A stretch of DNA of 64,000 nucleotides from Roseovarius sp. M141 (GCF_024355225.1 NZ_VCNH01000008.1:1798001-1862000); one strand, 5' to 3'. Counted from the stretch's first letter, positions 25,704 to 34,764 are shown. Numbers and translations: made by a program. The notes: generated by a model from the sequence alone, not told the origin.

Positions 25704-26509
25704 AGGATACGGCGCCTCAGAAAGGCCGACACGACCTCGCCCAGTATCACCAGCACGATGATGGCCAGCAGGATGGTAGCAACCTCGGGCCAGTTGAAGG
25801 TGTCAATGGCGCCTTGCAGGATGATCCCGATGCCGCCAGCGCCGACAAGGCCAAGCACGGTGGATTCGCGCAGGTTTATGTCCCAGCGCAGGATCGCGAC
25901 GGCCCAGAAGGTCGGCATGACCTGGGGGATGATGGCGTAGACGATGACCTTGAATCGCGATGCGCCGGTGGCTTCCAGTGCCTCGACGGGGCGCTTGTCG
26001 ATCTCCTCGATCGCTTCGCCCAGCAGCTTGCCGATAAAGCCGACCGAGCGGAACATGATCGCGACGATGCCCGCCACGACGCCTGGGCCGAAGATGGCGA
26101 CGAAGAGCAGCGCCCAGATGATCGTGTTCACCGACCGCGACGTCACGAGGATCAGCCGCCCCAGCCACAGCGTTGCGCGATTGGGCGTGGTGTTCTGCGC
26201 GGCAATATAGGCCACCGGCAGCGACAGCAGCACGGCAAAGGCGGTGGCGAAGGTGGCGATGTTCACCGTGTCCCACAGAACCTTGAGGATCGTGGCGAGG
26301 TTTGTGGGATCCGGCGGGTACATCCGCCCGAAAAGGTCGCCGATCTGCTCGGGCGCGCCCCAGACCCAGGCCCAGACCACCCGGATCGAAGACAGCGCCC
26401 AGACGATGGCCAGCGCGCAACCCACAAGGATGCCCCAGCGCGTCAGCTTCTGTTTCGGCGTGAACCGGGTCCAGTCGTCGCGGCCGAACTGTTCGCGGAT
26501 AGAGGTCAT
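25700..26509 (-). CDS. phnE: Phosphonate-type ABC transporter permease, second copy
   Basis: 269 residues with about six membrane helices. The cytoplasmic coupling loop (EAIEEIDKRPVEALEATGAS) has the EAA-type pattern by which the permease contacts the PhnC ATPase. It is closely similar in layout to the neighbouring permease at 26506-27300, so the pair probably forms a heterodimeric channel. A cytoplasmic N-terminal extension of about 30 residues precedes the first helix. Overlaps by 4 bases with both neighbours, showing tight translational coupling across the operon. Phosphonate, phosphite and phosphate esters are all possible cargo. Confidence 0.88.
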   Translation of the reverse strand: MTSIREQFGRDDWTRFTPKQKLTRWGILVGCALAIVWALSSIRVVWAWVWGAPEQIGDLFGRMYPPDPTNLATILKVLWDTVNIATFATAFAVLLSLPVAYIAAQNTTPNRATLWLGRLILVTSRSVNTIIWALLFVAIFGPGVVAGIVAIMFRSVGFIGKLLGEAIEEIDKRPVEALEATGASRFKVIVYAIIPQVMPTFWAVAILRWDINLRESTVLGLVGAGGIGIILQGAIDTFNWPEVATILLAIIVLVILGEVVSAFLRRRIL

Positions 26510-27300
26510 TGGATACGCTTCCGGATGATGCCGCTGACCGCCTCGGAGAGCAGGATCACAGCCACGATGACGATGGTGATGGCGAGCGCGAAATCATAGT
26601 CGTAGCGCCCGAACGCGTTGGCGAGCGTCGCGCCGATCCCACCGGCCCCGACGATGCCGACCACGGCAGAGGCGCGCAGGTTCGAATCCAGCTGATAGAT
26701 GGTCAGCCCGATCTGACGCGGCATGATCTGCGGGAAGATCGCGTAGAACAGCGTTGACAAATAGGGCGCACCGGCGGCGCGCAGCGCCTCGACCTGGCCA
26801 AAGTCGATCTCCTCGATCCGCTCGGCCAACATCTTGGCGACGAACCCTATGGAATAGATGATGAGCGTCAGCACTCCGGCGAAGGGGCCAAAGCCCACCG
26901 CCTTGACGAAGACGATCGCGACGATCACCGGGTGAAAGCTGCGCGCGACGATGATGATCGCGCGGCCAAGGTAAAAGACGGGCAGGGGCACGATATTGCG
27001 CGCGGCCATGAAGGCGATGGGGATCGACAGGACAACCCCGCCCGCCGTCGCCAGAATGGCGATCTTGAGACTTTCGAGGAAGCCGTCGATCAGTAGCCCG
27101 CTGCGCTCGAAGCTGGGCGGGAAGGCACCGCCAAAGATGCGCCCGGCGCGCTCGATCCCGGCGGCGACGCGGTTCCAGTCGATGGGCATGGTCAGGCCGA
27201 CCCATCCGAAATAGGCGATCACGCCAAGGTAGACCGTCCAACGCAGCACGGGATTGGCGATGAAGGGCGGTTTCGACCATGTGTCGCGTGGCGTGCTCAT
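26506..27300 (-). CDS. phnE: Phosphonate-type ABC transporter permease, first copy
   Basis: 264 residues, about six membrane helices, EAA-type loop (AERIEEIDFGQVEALRAAGA) in the expected position. Forms the inner-membrane channel with the permease encoded immediately downstream. The start overlaps the stop of phnC by 4 bases, and its end overlaps the second permease by 4 bases. The motif GIVGAGGIGATLANAFGRYDY near the C-terminus is typical of PhnE. Confidence 0.9.
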   Translation of the reverse strand: MSTPRDTWSKPPFIANPVLRWTVYLGVIAYFGWVGLTMPIDWNRVAAGIERAGRIFGGAFPPSFERSGLLIDGFLESLKIAILATAGGVVLSIPIAFMAARNIVPLPVFYLGRAIIIVARSFHPVIVAIVFVKAVGFGPFAGVLTLIIYSIGFVAKMLAERIEEIDFGQVEALRAAGAPYLSTLFYAIFPQIMPRQIGLTIYQLDSNLRASAVVGIVGAGGIGATLANAFGRYDYDFALAITIVIVAVILLSEAVSGIIRKRIQ

Positions 27301-28073
27301 GGCGTGGCACCCACGTCTTCGCTGCGGTCGGCATGTGGGCTGCCGGCATAGATCTGGTCCATTTCGCCCTGATCCAGCTTTGCGGGCTTGTCGTCGAATA
27401 TGATGCGGCCATAGCGCATGCCGACGATGCGATCAGTGTATTCCTTGGCCTCGGTCACGTTATGGATGTTGATCAACACCGGCAGCTTCAGCTCTGCGGC
27501 GAGGTCGCGCAGCAGGCCCATGATCTGCTCCGAGGTTTTCGGATCGAGCGACGCAGTAGGCTCGTCCGCCAGCAGGATCTCGGGGTCTTGCATCAGCGCG
27601 CGCACGACGCCGACGCGCTGACGCTCGCCGCCCGACAACTGATCTGCGCGGGTGTTGGCGTAATGGGCAATGCCGACGCGTTCCATCAGCTCGAACGCGC
27701 GACGGATGTCGGCCTTGGGATAGCGCCGCGTGACCGCCGCCCATGTCGAGATATAGCCCAGCCGCCCGGATTGGACATTCTCCATCACCGTCAGGCGGTC
27801 GACGAGGTTGAAGCCCTGAAAGACCATGCCGATCTTGCGCCGCGCCGCCCGCAGGTTCTTGCCCCGCAAGGTGGTCAGTTCGGTCCCGTTCAGGTTGATC
27901 GAGCCCGATGTCGGTTCGACCAATCGGTTGATGCAGCGTAAAAGCGTGCTTTTGCCCGCCCCGGACGATCCGATGATCGACACGACGCTTTCGCCCTCGA
28001 TGGTCAGGTCGAGGTTCTTCAGGACCGGGTCGCCAGTGCCGTAGCGTTTGACGAGGTCAGTGATCTTCAGCAT
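27297..28073 (-). CDS. phnC: Phosphonate-type ABC transporter ATP-binding protein
   Basis: 258 residues. Walker A GSSGAGKS at 35-42, signature LSGGERQRVGV, Walker B ILLADEPTASLD and a switch His in LINIHNVTEA are all intact, so it should hydrolyse ATP. Length and motif spacing are those of PhnC. It stands 54 bases after phnD and overlaps the first permease by 4 bases. It powers import by the two permeases. Confidence 0.93.
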   Translation of the reverse strand: MLKITDLVKRYGTGDPVLKNLDLTIEGESVVSIIGSSGAGKSTLLRCINRLVEPTSGSINLNGTELTTLRGKNLRAARRKIGMVFQGFNLVDRLTVMENVQSGRLGYISTWAAVTRRYPKADIRRAFELMERVGIAHYANTRADQLSGGERQRVGVVRALMQDPEILLADEPTASLDPKTSEQIMGLLRDLAAELKLPVLINIHNVTEAKEYTDRIVGMRYGRIIFDDKPAKLDQGEMDQIYAGSPHADRSEDVGATP

Positions 28074-28127
28074 GAAACCGCTTTCTTTGTGGGGCCGGCC
28101 GGATCGGTCGGCCCCGGCATGGCAACA

Positions 28128-29111
28128 TCATTCAGCGGCAAGGCCCTGCGGCGTGTATTCAACGCCGTTCGCCTTCTGGATCTGGCGGATGACGGCCCAC
28201 TGATCCTTGTAGGTGATCGGGATGAACTTGCTGACGCCGGTGAATTCCTCACCCAGCGCGGTGCCTGCGAAATCAAAGCTGAAGAAGGCTTCCTTGATCT
28301 TGTCCTTCACCTCGGGCGCAAGGTCATGCGCCAGGCCGTAGGACGTTGTCGGGAACGGGTCGCTTTCCCAGACGATACGCACGTCCGCGGGGTCGTACAG
28401 CCCGCGCTCGGCCATGCGGTCCACCACTTCGGATGCCACCGGGGCGGCGTCATAGTCGCCCGCGACCACGCCCAGCATCGACTGATCGTGGCTGCCCGAA
28501 TAGCTGACCTCGTAATCGTCATCGGGGACGACGCCCAGGTCCGGGAACAGTGCGCGCGGTGCCAGATTGCCCGAGTTCGAGGTTGGCGAGGTATGCGCGA
28601 TGCGCTTGCCGGCAAGGTCGGCCATCTCCTGAATGTCGCTGTCGGCCTGCGTGTAGACCTGCAACTTGTAGCCGAACTGACCATCATCGCTGCCCATGAT
28701 TGCAAACGGCTCCACCCCGGCAAGGTTCACGGCATAAGGCGTTGGCCCGGTAGAGAAACCCGCGATATGTAGGCGGCCGGAGCGCATCGCCTCGACCTCG
28801 GCCGAGTTGGACTGCACGGCAAAGAACTGCACGTCCTTGCCGGTCACCTCTTCGAGATGCTCGATGAAGGGGGTCCAGATGTCCTCGTAGATCGCCGGAT
28901 CCTCGACCGGAGTATAGGCAAAGACCAGCGTCGACGGGTCCTGCAGCTTGCTGGCGTCCGTCGGCGCATCGGCGACAAGGTCGCCATCGGCGTCGCAATA
29001 GATCGTATCCAGCGCGCCGCGGTTCGCGCAGTCCTCCTGCGCGTAGCCGCTGCTGGCCGTTAGGGCGAAGGCGGTCAAAAGCCCGGCGCCGAAAAGGTTA
29101 TCCTTGAACAT
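28128..29111 (-). CDS. phnD: Phosphonate/phosphite ABC transporter periplasmic binding protein
   Basis: 327 residues with a Sec signal peptide (hydrophobic core LLTAFALTAS, cleavage near GYA-Q). The mature protein shows the PhnD/TAXI-like pattern: FAYTPVEDPAIY near the start, an SNSAEVEAMRSG helix, HTSPTSNSG and YSGSHDQSMLGV around the ligand pocket. First gene of the operon, so the promoter lies in 29112-29246; I could not find a convincing Pho box there. Two extra Cys residues near the mature N-terminus may form a disulphide. Specificity within phosphonate, phosphite or methylphosphonate is not decided. Confidence 0.9.
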   Translation of the reverse strand: MFKDNLFGAGLLTAFALTASSGYAQEDCANRGALDTIYCDADGDLVADAPTDASKLQDPSTLVFAYTPVEDPAIYEDIWTPFIEHLEEVTGKDVQFFAVQSNSAEVEAMRSGRLHIAGFSTGPTPYAVNLAGVEPFAIMGSDDGQFGYKLQVYTQADSDIQEMADLAGKRIAHTSPTSNSGNLAPRALFPDLGVVPDDDYEVSYSGSHDQSMLGVVAGDYDAAPVASEVVDRMAERGLYDPADVRIVWESDPFPTTSYGLAHDLAPEVKDKIKEAFFSFDFAGTALGEEFTGVSKFIPITYKDQWAVIRQIQKANGVEYTPQGLAAE

Positions 29112-29246
29112 GGTAGTCCTCCCTGATGTGTCCCGCTATTGGATTGCGTGGATCTTCGGCACGATACGACCACCAATATCTGTGATATGCAACATTTCCG
29201 ACGAAATGCCTGCCGAGATAGAGATGGTGGATCTATGGCACCCTAG

Positions 29247-29969
29247 TCATTTAGACGCGAGATACGAAACCGGCAAAGATCCGAGATACATGATGTTCGC
29301 AACAATCAGCGTCGGCCAAGGATAGGACACCAGACTGACCACCAGCACCACGGCGCCGACAACGGCAAAGGGCAGGTGGGCCCGTTTTATGGATGCATGT
29401 TTTATCGAGTAGGTCGGAATTGTACTGACGGCCAGCAATCCGACGCCGATGATATAAATAGTCCGTGCGACGGGCAGATCGGTATCTCCCCAGCCATTCA
29501 GGTGCAAGAATACCGGCATGAGGGCAAGGCAGGCCAGGGCAGGTGCGGGCACCCCGACGAAGAAGCCATCCTTCTTCAATGTCACATCCGGGCGCTGAAT
29601 GGACAGGTTGAACCGCGCCAGCCGAAGGGCGCAGCACACCGCCAGTACCAACGTTGCAAGCCACCCCAGATTGGCATGCTCGGTGCCGATATAGAGCGTG
29701 TTAAATAGCAAAATTCCCGGCGCGATGCCGAAATTGAAGAAATCGGCCAGGCTGTCCAATTCGGCGCCGAACGGGCTGGCGCTATCCAGAAAGCGTGCCA
29801 GTTTGCCATCTGCCGCATCCAGAAATACCGCCAGAAGGATGAAATAGAGGCTCGCTTCCAAACGTCCTTCGAGGCTCATCCGGACGGACGTCAACCCCGC
29901 ACAGATCGCAAATACGGTGACGATGCTGGGGACGAGGTGGCGTATCTTGATCCGCTGCGCGCCGGTCAT
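29247..29969 (-). CDS. pssA: CDP-diacylglycerol-serine O-phosphatidyltransferase
   Basis: 240 residues, multi-pass membrane enzyme that makes phosphatidylserine from CDP-diacylglycerol and serine. The CDP-alcohol phosphatidyltransferase motif D-x2-DG-x2-AR-x8-G-x3-D-x3-D is complete (from DAADGKLAR to SLAD, about 52-77). About seven hydrophobic segments follow the usual type II PssA layout. Its start overlaps the end of psd by 4 bases; the two enzymes carry out consecutive steps to phosphatidylethanolamine. Confidence 0.93.
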   Translation of the reverse strand: MTGAQRIKIRHLVPSIVTVFAICAGLTSVRMSLEGRLEASLYFILLAVFLDAADGKLARFLDSASPFGAELDSLADFFNFGIAPGILLFNTLYIGTEHANLGWLATLVLAVCCALRLARFNLSIQRPDVTLKKDGFFVGVPAPALACLALMPVFLHLNGWGDTDLPVARTIYIIGVGLLAVSTIPTYSIKHASIKRAHLPFAVVGAVVLVVSLVSYPWPTLIVANIMYLGSLPVSYLASK

Positions 29970-30658
29970 TGTGCAATTCCAGTGCGCACGGCGCCGGGTG
30001 TGGCGAGATCCGCCAGAATAGTCTCGCCCGCGACGGCCGTCTGCCCGACGGCAACCAAGGGCGAAACACCTTCGGGTAGATAGACATCCAGACGACTGCC
30101 GAACCGGATCAGGCCGAACCGATGGCCGATATCAATGCTGTCGTCCACTTTGACAAAGCAGACGATGCGTCTGGCAACAAGGCCCGCGATCTGCACAACG
30201 CCGATGCGCGCGCCTGACTTTGTTTCGATCATCAGGGAATTGCGCTCGTTCAGCTCACTTGCCTTGTCGAACGAGGCGTTCAGGAACTGGCCTTTGTGAT
30301 AGGTGATGTTGCGAACGACACCGGCGATCGGCGCGCGGTTCACATGGCAGTTAAAGACGTTCATGAACACCGACACGCGCGTCACGGGCGTGTCCCCCAG
30401 CCCGAGATCCCCGGACGGGACGACGTCCTGAATCAGTGACACGATGCCGTCGGCGGGCGACAGGACCAGACCCTCTTGCTGGGGGATCACACGCACCGGA
30501 TCGCGAAAGAAATAGTAACACCACACCGTTGCGCCACAGCCCAGCCAGAACAGCGGCGTCCAGACAAAGGCAAGGGCGATGGTGATTGCAGCGAAGATCG
30601 CCACGAACTTACGGCCCTCCTTGTGCATTGGGACGGCGACGATCTTGACCATATTCAT
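29966..30658 (-). CDS. psd: Phosphatidylserine decarboxylase (short PSD-A type)
   Basis: 230 residues. The autocleavage site lies in LIRFGSRLD, where the Ser after Gly becomes the pyruvoyl group of the small subunit; cleavage would leave a C-terminal chain of about 40 residues. An N-terminal hydrophobic pair of segments anchors the large subunit, and [15 protein letters not shown] is the conserved catalytic-region motif. The enzyme makes phosphatidylethanolamine from the product of pssA, with which it overlaps by 4 bases. It begins 10 bases after the upstream dgkA-like gene. Confidence 0.93.
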   Translation of the reverse strand: MNMVKIVAVPMHKEGRKFVAIFAAITIALAFVWTPLFWLGCGATVWCYYFFRDPVRVIPQQEGLVLSPADGIVSLIQDVVPSGDLGLGDTPVTRVSVFMNVFNCHVNRAPIAGVVRNITYHKGQFLNASFDKASELNERNSLMIETKSGARIGVVQIAGLVARRIVCFVKVDDSIDIGHRFGLIRFGSRLDVYLPEGVSPLVAVGQTAVAGETILADLATPGAVRTGIAQ

Positions 30659-30668
30659 GAGCGTACTT

Positions 30669-31019
30669 TCAGAAAATTTCGAAGTGTCGGAGAAGAACCG
30701 TTCCGATGAGCAGGCTATTTGCGGTCAGCGTACACATCGGTTTCAAATCCCCCGATTCCTTGGCGCCTTGTGCAAACACCTGCCAATTGAGCGACAGATG
30801 ATCGGTGATGCACGTGATGGCGGTATTCAACGTCTCGGCGGCGACAAGGGCCAGGGACAGGATCATGAAAGCGATGAACTGCGCCCCGGTTGCGCCGCCG
30901 CCGGAGAGTAGGGCAAAACACAGCCGGAATGCCAGAACGATATGGCCAAAGGCAACCACTTTCCACCGGCCTGTACGCCCCCGGAAGGGATAGGCGGGTC
31001 TTGAGAGATGGGCGCACAT
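30669..31019 (-). CDS. DgkA-family small membrane protein lacking catalytic acidic residues
   Basis: 116 residues with three hydrophobic segments and the DgkA core AETLNTAI. Aligned on E. coli DgkA by this core and by the lysine 25 residues later (AKE here, AKD in E. coli), Glu69 and Asn72 are kept. E. coli Glu76 is replaced by Thr69, Asp95 by Glu88, and the residue at Glu28 by Val. Glu28 and Glu76 hold the active-site metal, so this protein may not phosphorylate diacylglycerol. It leads the psd-pssA operon, 10 bases upstream. A pure structural role in phospholipid synthesis or an altered kinase are both possible. Alignment was made by eye. Confidence 0.7.
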   Translation of the reverse strand: MCAHLSRPAYPFRGRTGRWKVVAFGHIVLAFRLCFALLSGGGATGAQFIAFMILSLALVAAETLNTAITCITDHLSLNWQVFAQGAKESGDLKPMCTLTANSLLIGTVLLRHFEIF

Positions 31020-31183
31020 GCGACATCCGCCTTTGCGGGTGAACCGACCTTGGCATAGGCCAGCGGAAGTGGAAAATGCCGTGCCTGCTTAGGCTCAGGT
31101 AAGATGCATTTCGCATGGTTGATGTCGCACCATTTTTGCACATCAGAGCGTAACGCTGTCTAAGCTGTTGCTATAAATGAAAA

Positions 31184-31267
31184 TGGTGGGCGACCCAGGA
31201 ATCGAACCTGGCGTGCGTCTCCGCGAGGGAGTTACAGTCCCCTGCCACACCTTGCGGCCTGTCGCCC
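31184..31267 (-). tRNA. tRNA-Tyr (anticodon GTA)
   Basis: Minus strand. Acceptor strands GGGCGAC and GTCGCCC pair fully; discriminator A and encoded CCA follow. The anticodon loop reads CTGTAAC (GTA, Tyr), the T-arm CCAGG-TTCGATT-CCTGG is perfect, and a long variable arm (CGCGGAGACGC) marks it as class II, as expected for bacterial tRNA-Tyr. Confidence 0.96.
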
Positions 31268-31422
31268 ACTTTGCCGGGCAAATTGCCGCCCTGCGTGGGC
31301 CGCTGATTACTAGGGCACCCGGCAAGCGTCAACCGCAAAAATCGCGTCCCGAAATCGGCTTGCGCGCGGGCGGCGGGCGGCGCATCTTGCGCAGCTTAGG
31401 ACACCGGGGGGGGCGACGCGCC

Positions 31423-32205
31423 ATGAAGAAACCGAAATGGGTGGTCGGAAAAGAACAGGCCAAGAAGGTCGCAGCAGCCGAAACGGTCTGGCTGTTCGGC
31501 CTGCATGCCGTGCGCGACGCGCTGCTGAACCCTGCCCGCGAAAAGCTGCGCCTGATCGTGACGCTCAACGCGCAGAACAAATTGGCCGATGCCATCGCCG
31601 CCTCTGGCATGACGCCCGAAGAGGCCGATCCGCGCAAATTCACCGCGCCGCTCGATCCGGGATCGGTGCATCAGGGCGCCGCATTGGAGGTCAAACCGCT
31701 CGATTGGGGCGATCTGGAAACGCTGGCGCTGGGCGATGGGGCGCGTCCGCCGCGGGTTATCCTGCTGGACCGGGTGACCGATCCGCATAACGTGGGCGCG
31801 ATCCTGCGGTCTGCCGAGGTGTTCGGCGCCTGCGCCGTCATCGCCCCGCGCCATCATTCGGCGCCCGAGACCGGCGCACTGGCGAAAACCGCCAGCGGCG
31901 CGCTGGAGCGGCAACCCTACAAACAGGTGCGCAACCTGTCCGACGCGATCAGGCAATTGCAAAAGATGGGCTATCTGGTGCTGGGCCTCGACGGCGAGGC
32001 GGACCAGACGATCGAGCAGGCAGTGGACGGGCGCAAGAATCGCCCTGTCGCGCTGGTTTTGGGGGCCGAGGGGCCGGGCCTGCGCCAGAAAACGCGTGAA
32101 ACCTGCGACATGTTGGTGAAAATTGCATATTTCGGGCCGTTCGGATCGCTCAACGTCTCAAATGCGGCGGCAGTCGCCCTATATGCCTCTCAGGCGCCGG
32201 ACTGA
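31423..32205 (+). CDS. rlmB: 23S rRNA (guanosine-2'-O-)-methyltransferase, TrmH/SpoU family
   Basis: 260 residues from the ATG at 31423; the open frame extends further upstream but there overlaps tRNA-Tyr. SPOUT-class motifs are present: DPHNVGAILRSAEVFGA (motif 1 with the catalytic Arg), ALVLGAEGPGLRQKT (motif 2) and GSLNVSNAAAVALY (motif 3, SAM-binding trefoil knot). An N-terminal RNA-binding domain (VWLFGLHAVRDALLNP) is as in RlmB, which methylates G2251 of 23S rRNA. Other TrmH family members could share these motifs, but the N-terminal domain and length favour RlmB. Confidence 0.88.
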   Translation: MKKPKWVVGKEQAKKVAAAETVWLFGLHAVRDALLNPAREKLRLIVTLNAQNKLADAIAASGMTPEEADPRKFTAPLDPGSVHQGAALEVKPLDWGDLETLALGDGARPPRVILLDRVTDPHNVGAILRSAEVFGACAVIAPRHHSAPETGALAKTASGALERQPYKQVRNLSDAIRQLQKMGYLVLGLDGEADQTIEQAVDGRKNRPVALVLGAEGPGLRQKTRETCDMLVKIAYFGPFGSLNVSNAAAVALYASQAPD

Positions 32206-32229
32206 CCGGCGCACGAACGAAGGGGCCTG

Positions 32230-32580
32230 ATGCACAAGATTGCTACATGCTGCTATTGCGGAACGCGCGCGGCGTTGGTGCTGCGCGGCGAGGGGCGGCA
32301 CGAGCTGTCCTGCGCGGCCTGCGGCGCCCCTCTGCACGAGATGAAGGCGATCCCCCAGCCGCGTGGTGACAGTGCAGTGCGCAAACCCTCGGGCGGGCAG
32401 GGCGCCCGCCGCCGCACCGCGCCCAAGCCGATGCCGACCAAGCCAAAGGCGCAGGCCCGCCGCGCCGCGCCGGAGTATGATGAGTCCCGCCGCGCGCCGC
32501 GCCGCCGCAAACCCGGCAGGCGCCTGCTGAGCAAGGCGCTGGAGGAAATCTGGGACGTGGTCGAGGATATTTTCGACTGA
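32230..32580 (+). CDS. Small zinc-ribbon-like protein with basic tail (116 aa)
   Basis: An N-terminal CCYCGT / SCAACG pair of Cys-x2-Cys knuckles separated by about 20 residues makes a probable zinc ribbon. Residues 45-95 are a basic Ala/Pro/Arg-rich tail, and the C-terminus is acidic (LEEIWDVVEDIFD). It lies 24 bases after rlmB on the same strand. The layout suggests nucleic acid or ribosome binding, which is inference. Family not known to me. Confidence 0.75.
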   Translation: MHKIATCCYCGTRAALVLRGEGRHELSCAACGAPLHEMKAIPQPRGDSAVRKPSGGQGARRRTAPKPMPTKPKAQARRAAPEYDESRRAPRRRKPGRRLLSKALEEIWDVVEDIFD

Positions 32581-32674
32581 ACGCGCGCGCAGCGGCCACC
32601 TGGCCGCGCTCACAATGCGATCACAGGTCTATTACCGCCCTTTTAAACTGCTGAATGGTCCCTAGATTGAGGTA

Positions 32675-32766
32675 CAGAGGCGCCGATGCGGAACTTCGGC
32701 GCTTCATTTTACTGTCCCTCGTTCCGTGACTGGCGCCCAAGGACCCAAGCCTTGGGCGCTTTTTTC
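32675..32766 (+). ncRNA. Possible small RNA ending in a strong terminator
   Basis: The 254-base gap between the zinc-ribbon gene and the CoA-binding gene holds two hairpins: GCGCCGA/TCGGCGC at 32680-32702 followed by a T-rich tail, and the terminator at 32733-32765. The space between 32640 and 32766 would suit a transcript of about 100 bases, but it may simply be the double terminator of the rlmB operon. I do not recognise an RNA family. Confidence 0.35.
32733..32765 (+). terminator. Rho-independent terminator
   Basis: Perfect 10-bp stem (GCGCCCAAGG with CCTTGGGCGC), 7-base loop and a run of six T. It ends the transcript from the left, either the rlmB unit or a small RNA. Confidence 0.88.
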
Positions 32767-32834
32767 TGTCTGTTTTTCAATGCCAGCTACAAGTTCGCTT
32801 GCGCGCGGGTGGAAATCGCAGGATGGTCGCGCCC

Positions 32835-33251
32835 ATGATATCAGATACCCAGATCAAAGACATCCTCACCCGGACCAGTCGGATCGCACTGGTTGGCGCG
32901 TCGGCCAATCCTTCGCGGCCCAGCCACGGAGTGATGAATTTTCTGCTGCGTGCGGGTTATGACGTTGTTCCGGTCAACCCCGGCCTTGCCGGGCAGACCT
33001 TGCTGGGCCAACCCGTTGTAAGCAGCCTGAGCGATATTGAGGGCGATATCGACATGATCGACATCTTTCGCCAGTCAGAGCACGTCCCGGCCATCGTGGA
33101 CGAGGCGCTGGCGCTGTTTCCCCGGCTGGGAACGATCTGGATGCAGATCGGCGTGCAGCATGAGGGCGCGGCCGAAACGGCCCGCGCGCGCGGTGTCGAT
33201 GTCGTGATGAGCCGCTGCCCCAAGATCGAATATCAGCGCCTTATGGCCTGA
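32835..33251 (+). CDS. CoA-binding domain protein (YccU-like)
   Basis: 138 residues from the ATG at 32835. The Rossmann-like CoA-binding domain shows IALVGASANPSRPSHGVM (nucleotide loop), YDVVPVNPGLAGQTLLG and DMIDIFRQSEHVP, followed by a Cys-containing CPKIEYQRL end. Members of this family bind CoA or CoA-thioesters; the exact role is not established. Single gene between a terminator and a convergent pseudogene. Confidence 0.85.
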   Translation: MISDTQIKDILTRTSRIALVGASANPSRPSHGVMNFLLRAGYDVVPVNPGLAGQTLLGQPVVSSLSDIEGDIDMIDIFRQSEHVPAIVDEALALFPRLGTIWMQIGVQHEGAAETARARGVDVVMSRCPKIEYQRLMA

Positions 33252-33253
33252 CC

Positions 33254-33545
33254 TCAGCCCGCGAGAAAATCGGCGGCGATACGCATTTCGCGCATGGGGC
33301 GCACATGGGCGATGCAGGCGGCATAGGTGGGATGGGCCTTGAACGCGGCCAGCGCAGCCTCGTTCGCGAATTCGGCATAGACCACCAGATCGGGCGCCTC
33401 GGCGCTGATCGCATCGGTTTGCAGGTTGCGGCCCACCTCGAAGTGTTCGGAATGGGGGATGGTGGCCAACATCATCAGGCCCTCGCGGACCATGTCGACC
33501 GATTGGCCTTCGGCGGGCCGAGAAGAAAACGATGTGACGGATCAT
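33254..33545 (-). pseudogene. Dabb-family (stress-responsive A/B barrel) gene with a frameshift
   Basis: The ATG at 33545 opens MIRHIVFFSAR, the classic start of Dabb proteins, but that frame does not continue into the domain. The rest of the domain (PAEGQSVDMVREGLMML through VVYAEFANEAALAAF) is read in another frame, joining near 33515-33521 in a run of G and C. One base must be added or lost to restore a protein of about 97 residues. Either the gene is newly broken or the base is a sequencing error. The frame from 33493 alone (79 codons) would lack the first beta strand. Convergent with the CoA-binding gene. Confidence 0.75.
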
Positions 33546-33580
33546 GCCTGCCCTCTTGTTCGTGTAGCCTATTGGCCAGA

Positions 33581-33895
33581 TTAGTTGCCGGTGCGTTTCG
33601 CTTTTTCCGCAAGGCCGGACTGGCCTTGCCTGCGCGCCAGTTCGGCCATCACGTCCGAGAAAGCCACGCCGCGCGATTGGAGCATCACCAGCAGGTGAAA
33701 CAGAACATCCGCCGCCTCACCGGTCAGCGCGTCACGATCGCCCTTGACCGCCTCGATGATAGCCTCGACCGCTTCTTCGCCGAACTTTTCCGCGCATTTT
33801 TCGGGGCCTTTCGCCAGCAGCTTGGCGGTCCAGCTGCTTTCCGGGTCTGCCCCGGCGCGCGCCGCGATGGTGGCGGCCAGATCGTCCAAGGTCAT
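33581..33895 (-). CDS. hisE: Phosphoribosyl-ATP diphosphatase
   Basis: 104 residues, MazG-like all-alpha fold. The metal-binding core [14 protein letters not shown] and [14 protein letters not shown] is complete. It removes pyrophosphate from phosphoribosyl-ATP in step two of histidine synthesis. The start lies 4 bases inside the end of hisF, and it is the last his gene of this cluster. The separate hisI gene is not in the window. Confidence 0.92.
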   Translation of the reverse strand: MTLDDLAATIAARAGADPESSWTAKLLAKGPEKCAEKFGEEAVEAIIEAVKGDRDALTGEAADVLFHLLVMLQSRGVAFSDVMAELARRQGQSGLAEKAKRTGN

Positions 33896-34656
33896 CGCCC
33901 CATCCTCATCGGTATACCGGCGGCCTGCATATGCGCCTTGGCCTCGCCAATGGTGAACTCGCCAAAGTGAAAGATCGACGCGGCCAGCACTGCGCTGGCG
34001 CCGCCCATCGTCACGCCCTCGACCAGATGATCCAGCGTACCGACCCCGCCCGAGGCGATCACCGGCACATCGACCGCGTCCGAAATCGCGCGCGTCAGGG
34101 GTAGGTTGAACCCCGCGCGCGTGCCGTCGCGGTCCATCGAGGTCAGCAGGATCTCGCCCGCGCCATTGGCTGCCACCAATCGTGCGAACTCCACGGCGTC
34201 GATGCCGGTCTCCTTGCGCCCGCCATGGGTAAAAATCTCCCACTTGCCGGGGCTTACGGTCTTGGCGTCGATGGCCACGACGATGCACTGGCTGCCGAAT
34301 TGATCGGACGCTTCGCGCACCACCTCTGGGCTGGCGACAGCGGCGGAGTTGAAGCTGACCTTGTCCGCGCCTGCGAGCAGCAAGGCGCGGACATCGCTCG
34401 GCGTTCGCACGCCGCCTCCCACGGTCAGCGGGATATAGCACTGCTCGGCGGTGCGGCGCACGACGTCGAACATGGTGCCGCGATTCTCATGCGTGGCGTG
34501 AATATCGAGAAAGCACAGCTCGTCCGCGCCGGCGGCATCATAGGCGCGCGCAGCATCCACAGGATCGCCCGCATCACGCAGATCGACAAAGTTGACGCCC
34601 TTGACCACGCGGCCATCGGCCACGTCAAGGCAGGGGATGATACGGGTTTTCAGCAT
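33892..34656 (-). CDS. hisF: Imidazole glycerol phosphate synthase, cyclase subunit
   Basis: 254 residues, (beta/alpha)8 barrel. Starts [20 protein letters not shown], with the catalytic Asp in CLD; the second catalytic Asp is in [13 protein letters not shown]. Works with HisH, which supplies ammonia, to form IGP and AICAR. It overlaps hisE by 4 bases and is separated from hisA by a DUF302 gene on the opposite strand. Confidence 0.95.
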   Translation of the reverse strand: MLKTRIIPCLDVADGRVVKGVNFVDLRDAGDPVDAARAYDAAGADELCFLDIHATHENRGTMFDVVRRTAEQCYIPLTVGGGVRTPSDVRALLLAGADKVSFNSAAVASPEVVREASDQFGSQCIVVAIDAKTVSPGKWEIFTHGGRKETGIDAVEFARLVAANGAGEILLTSMDRDGTRAGFNLPLTRAISDAVDVPVIASGGVGTLDHLVEGVTMGGASAVLAASIFHFGEFTIGEAKAHMQAAGIPMRMGR

Positions 34657-34764
34657 GTCGTCGCCGTGCCTCTGTGCTATGCAAGGGAACGTTTAGGTCC
34701 ATTTGCCGCCCGGGGCCAGTAGCCAGCACGTGTAATTGACCAAAAACCCAGCAGGAGATTTCCA

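Noticed and set aside
29112-29246. Pho box before phnD
   Set aside because: I searched for the CTGTCAT repeat pattern and saw no convincing match.
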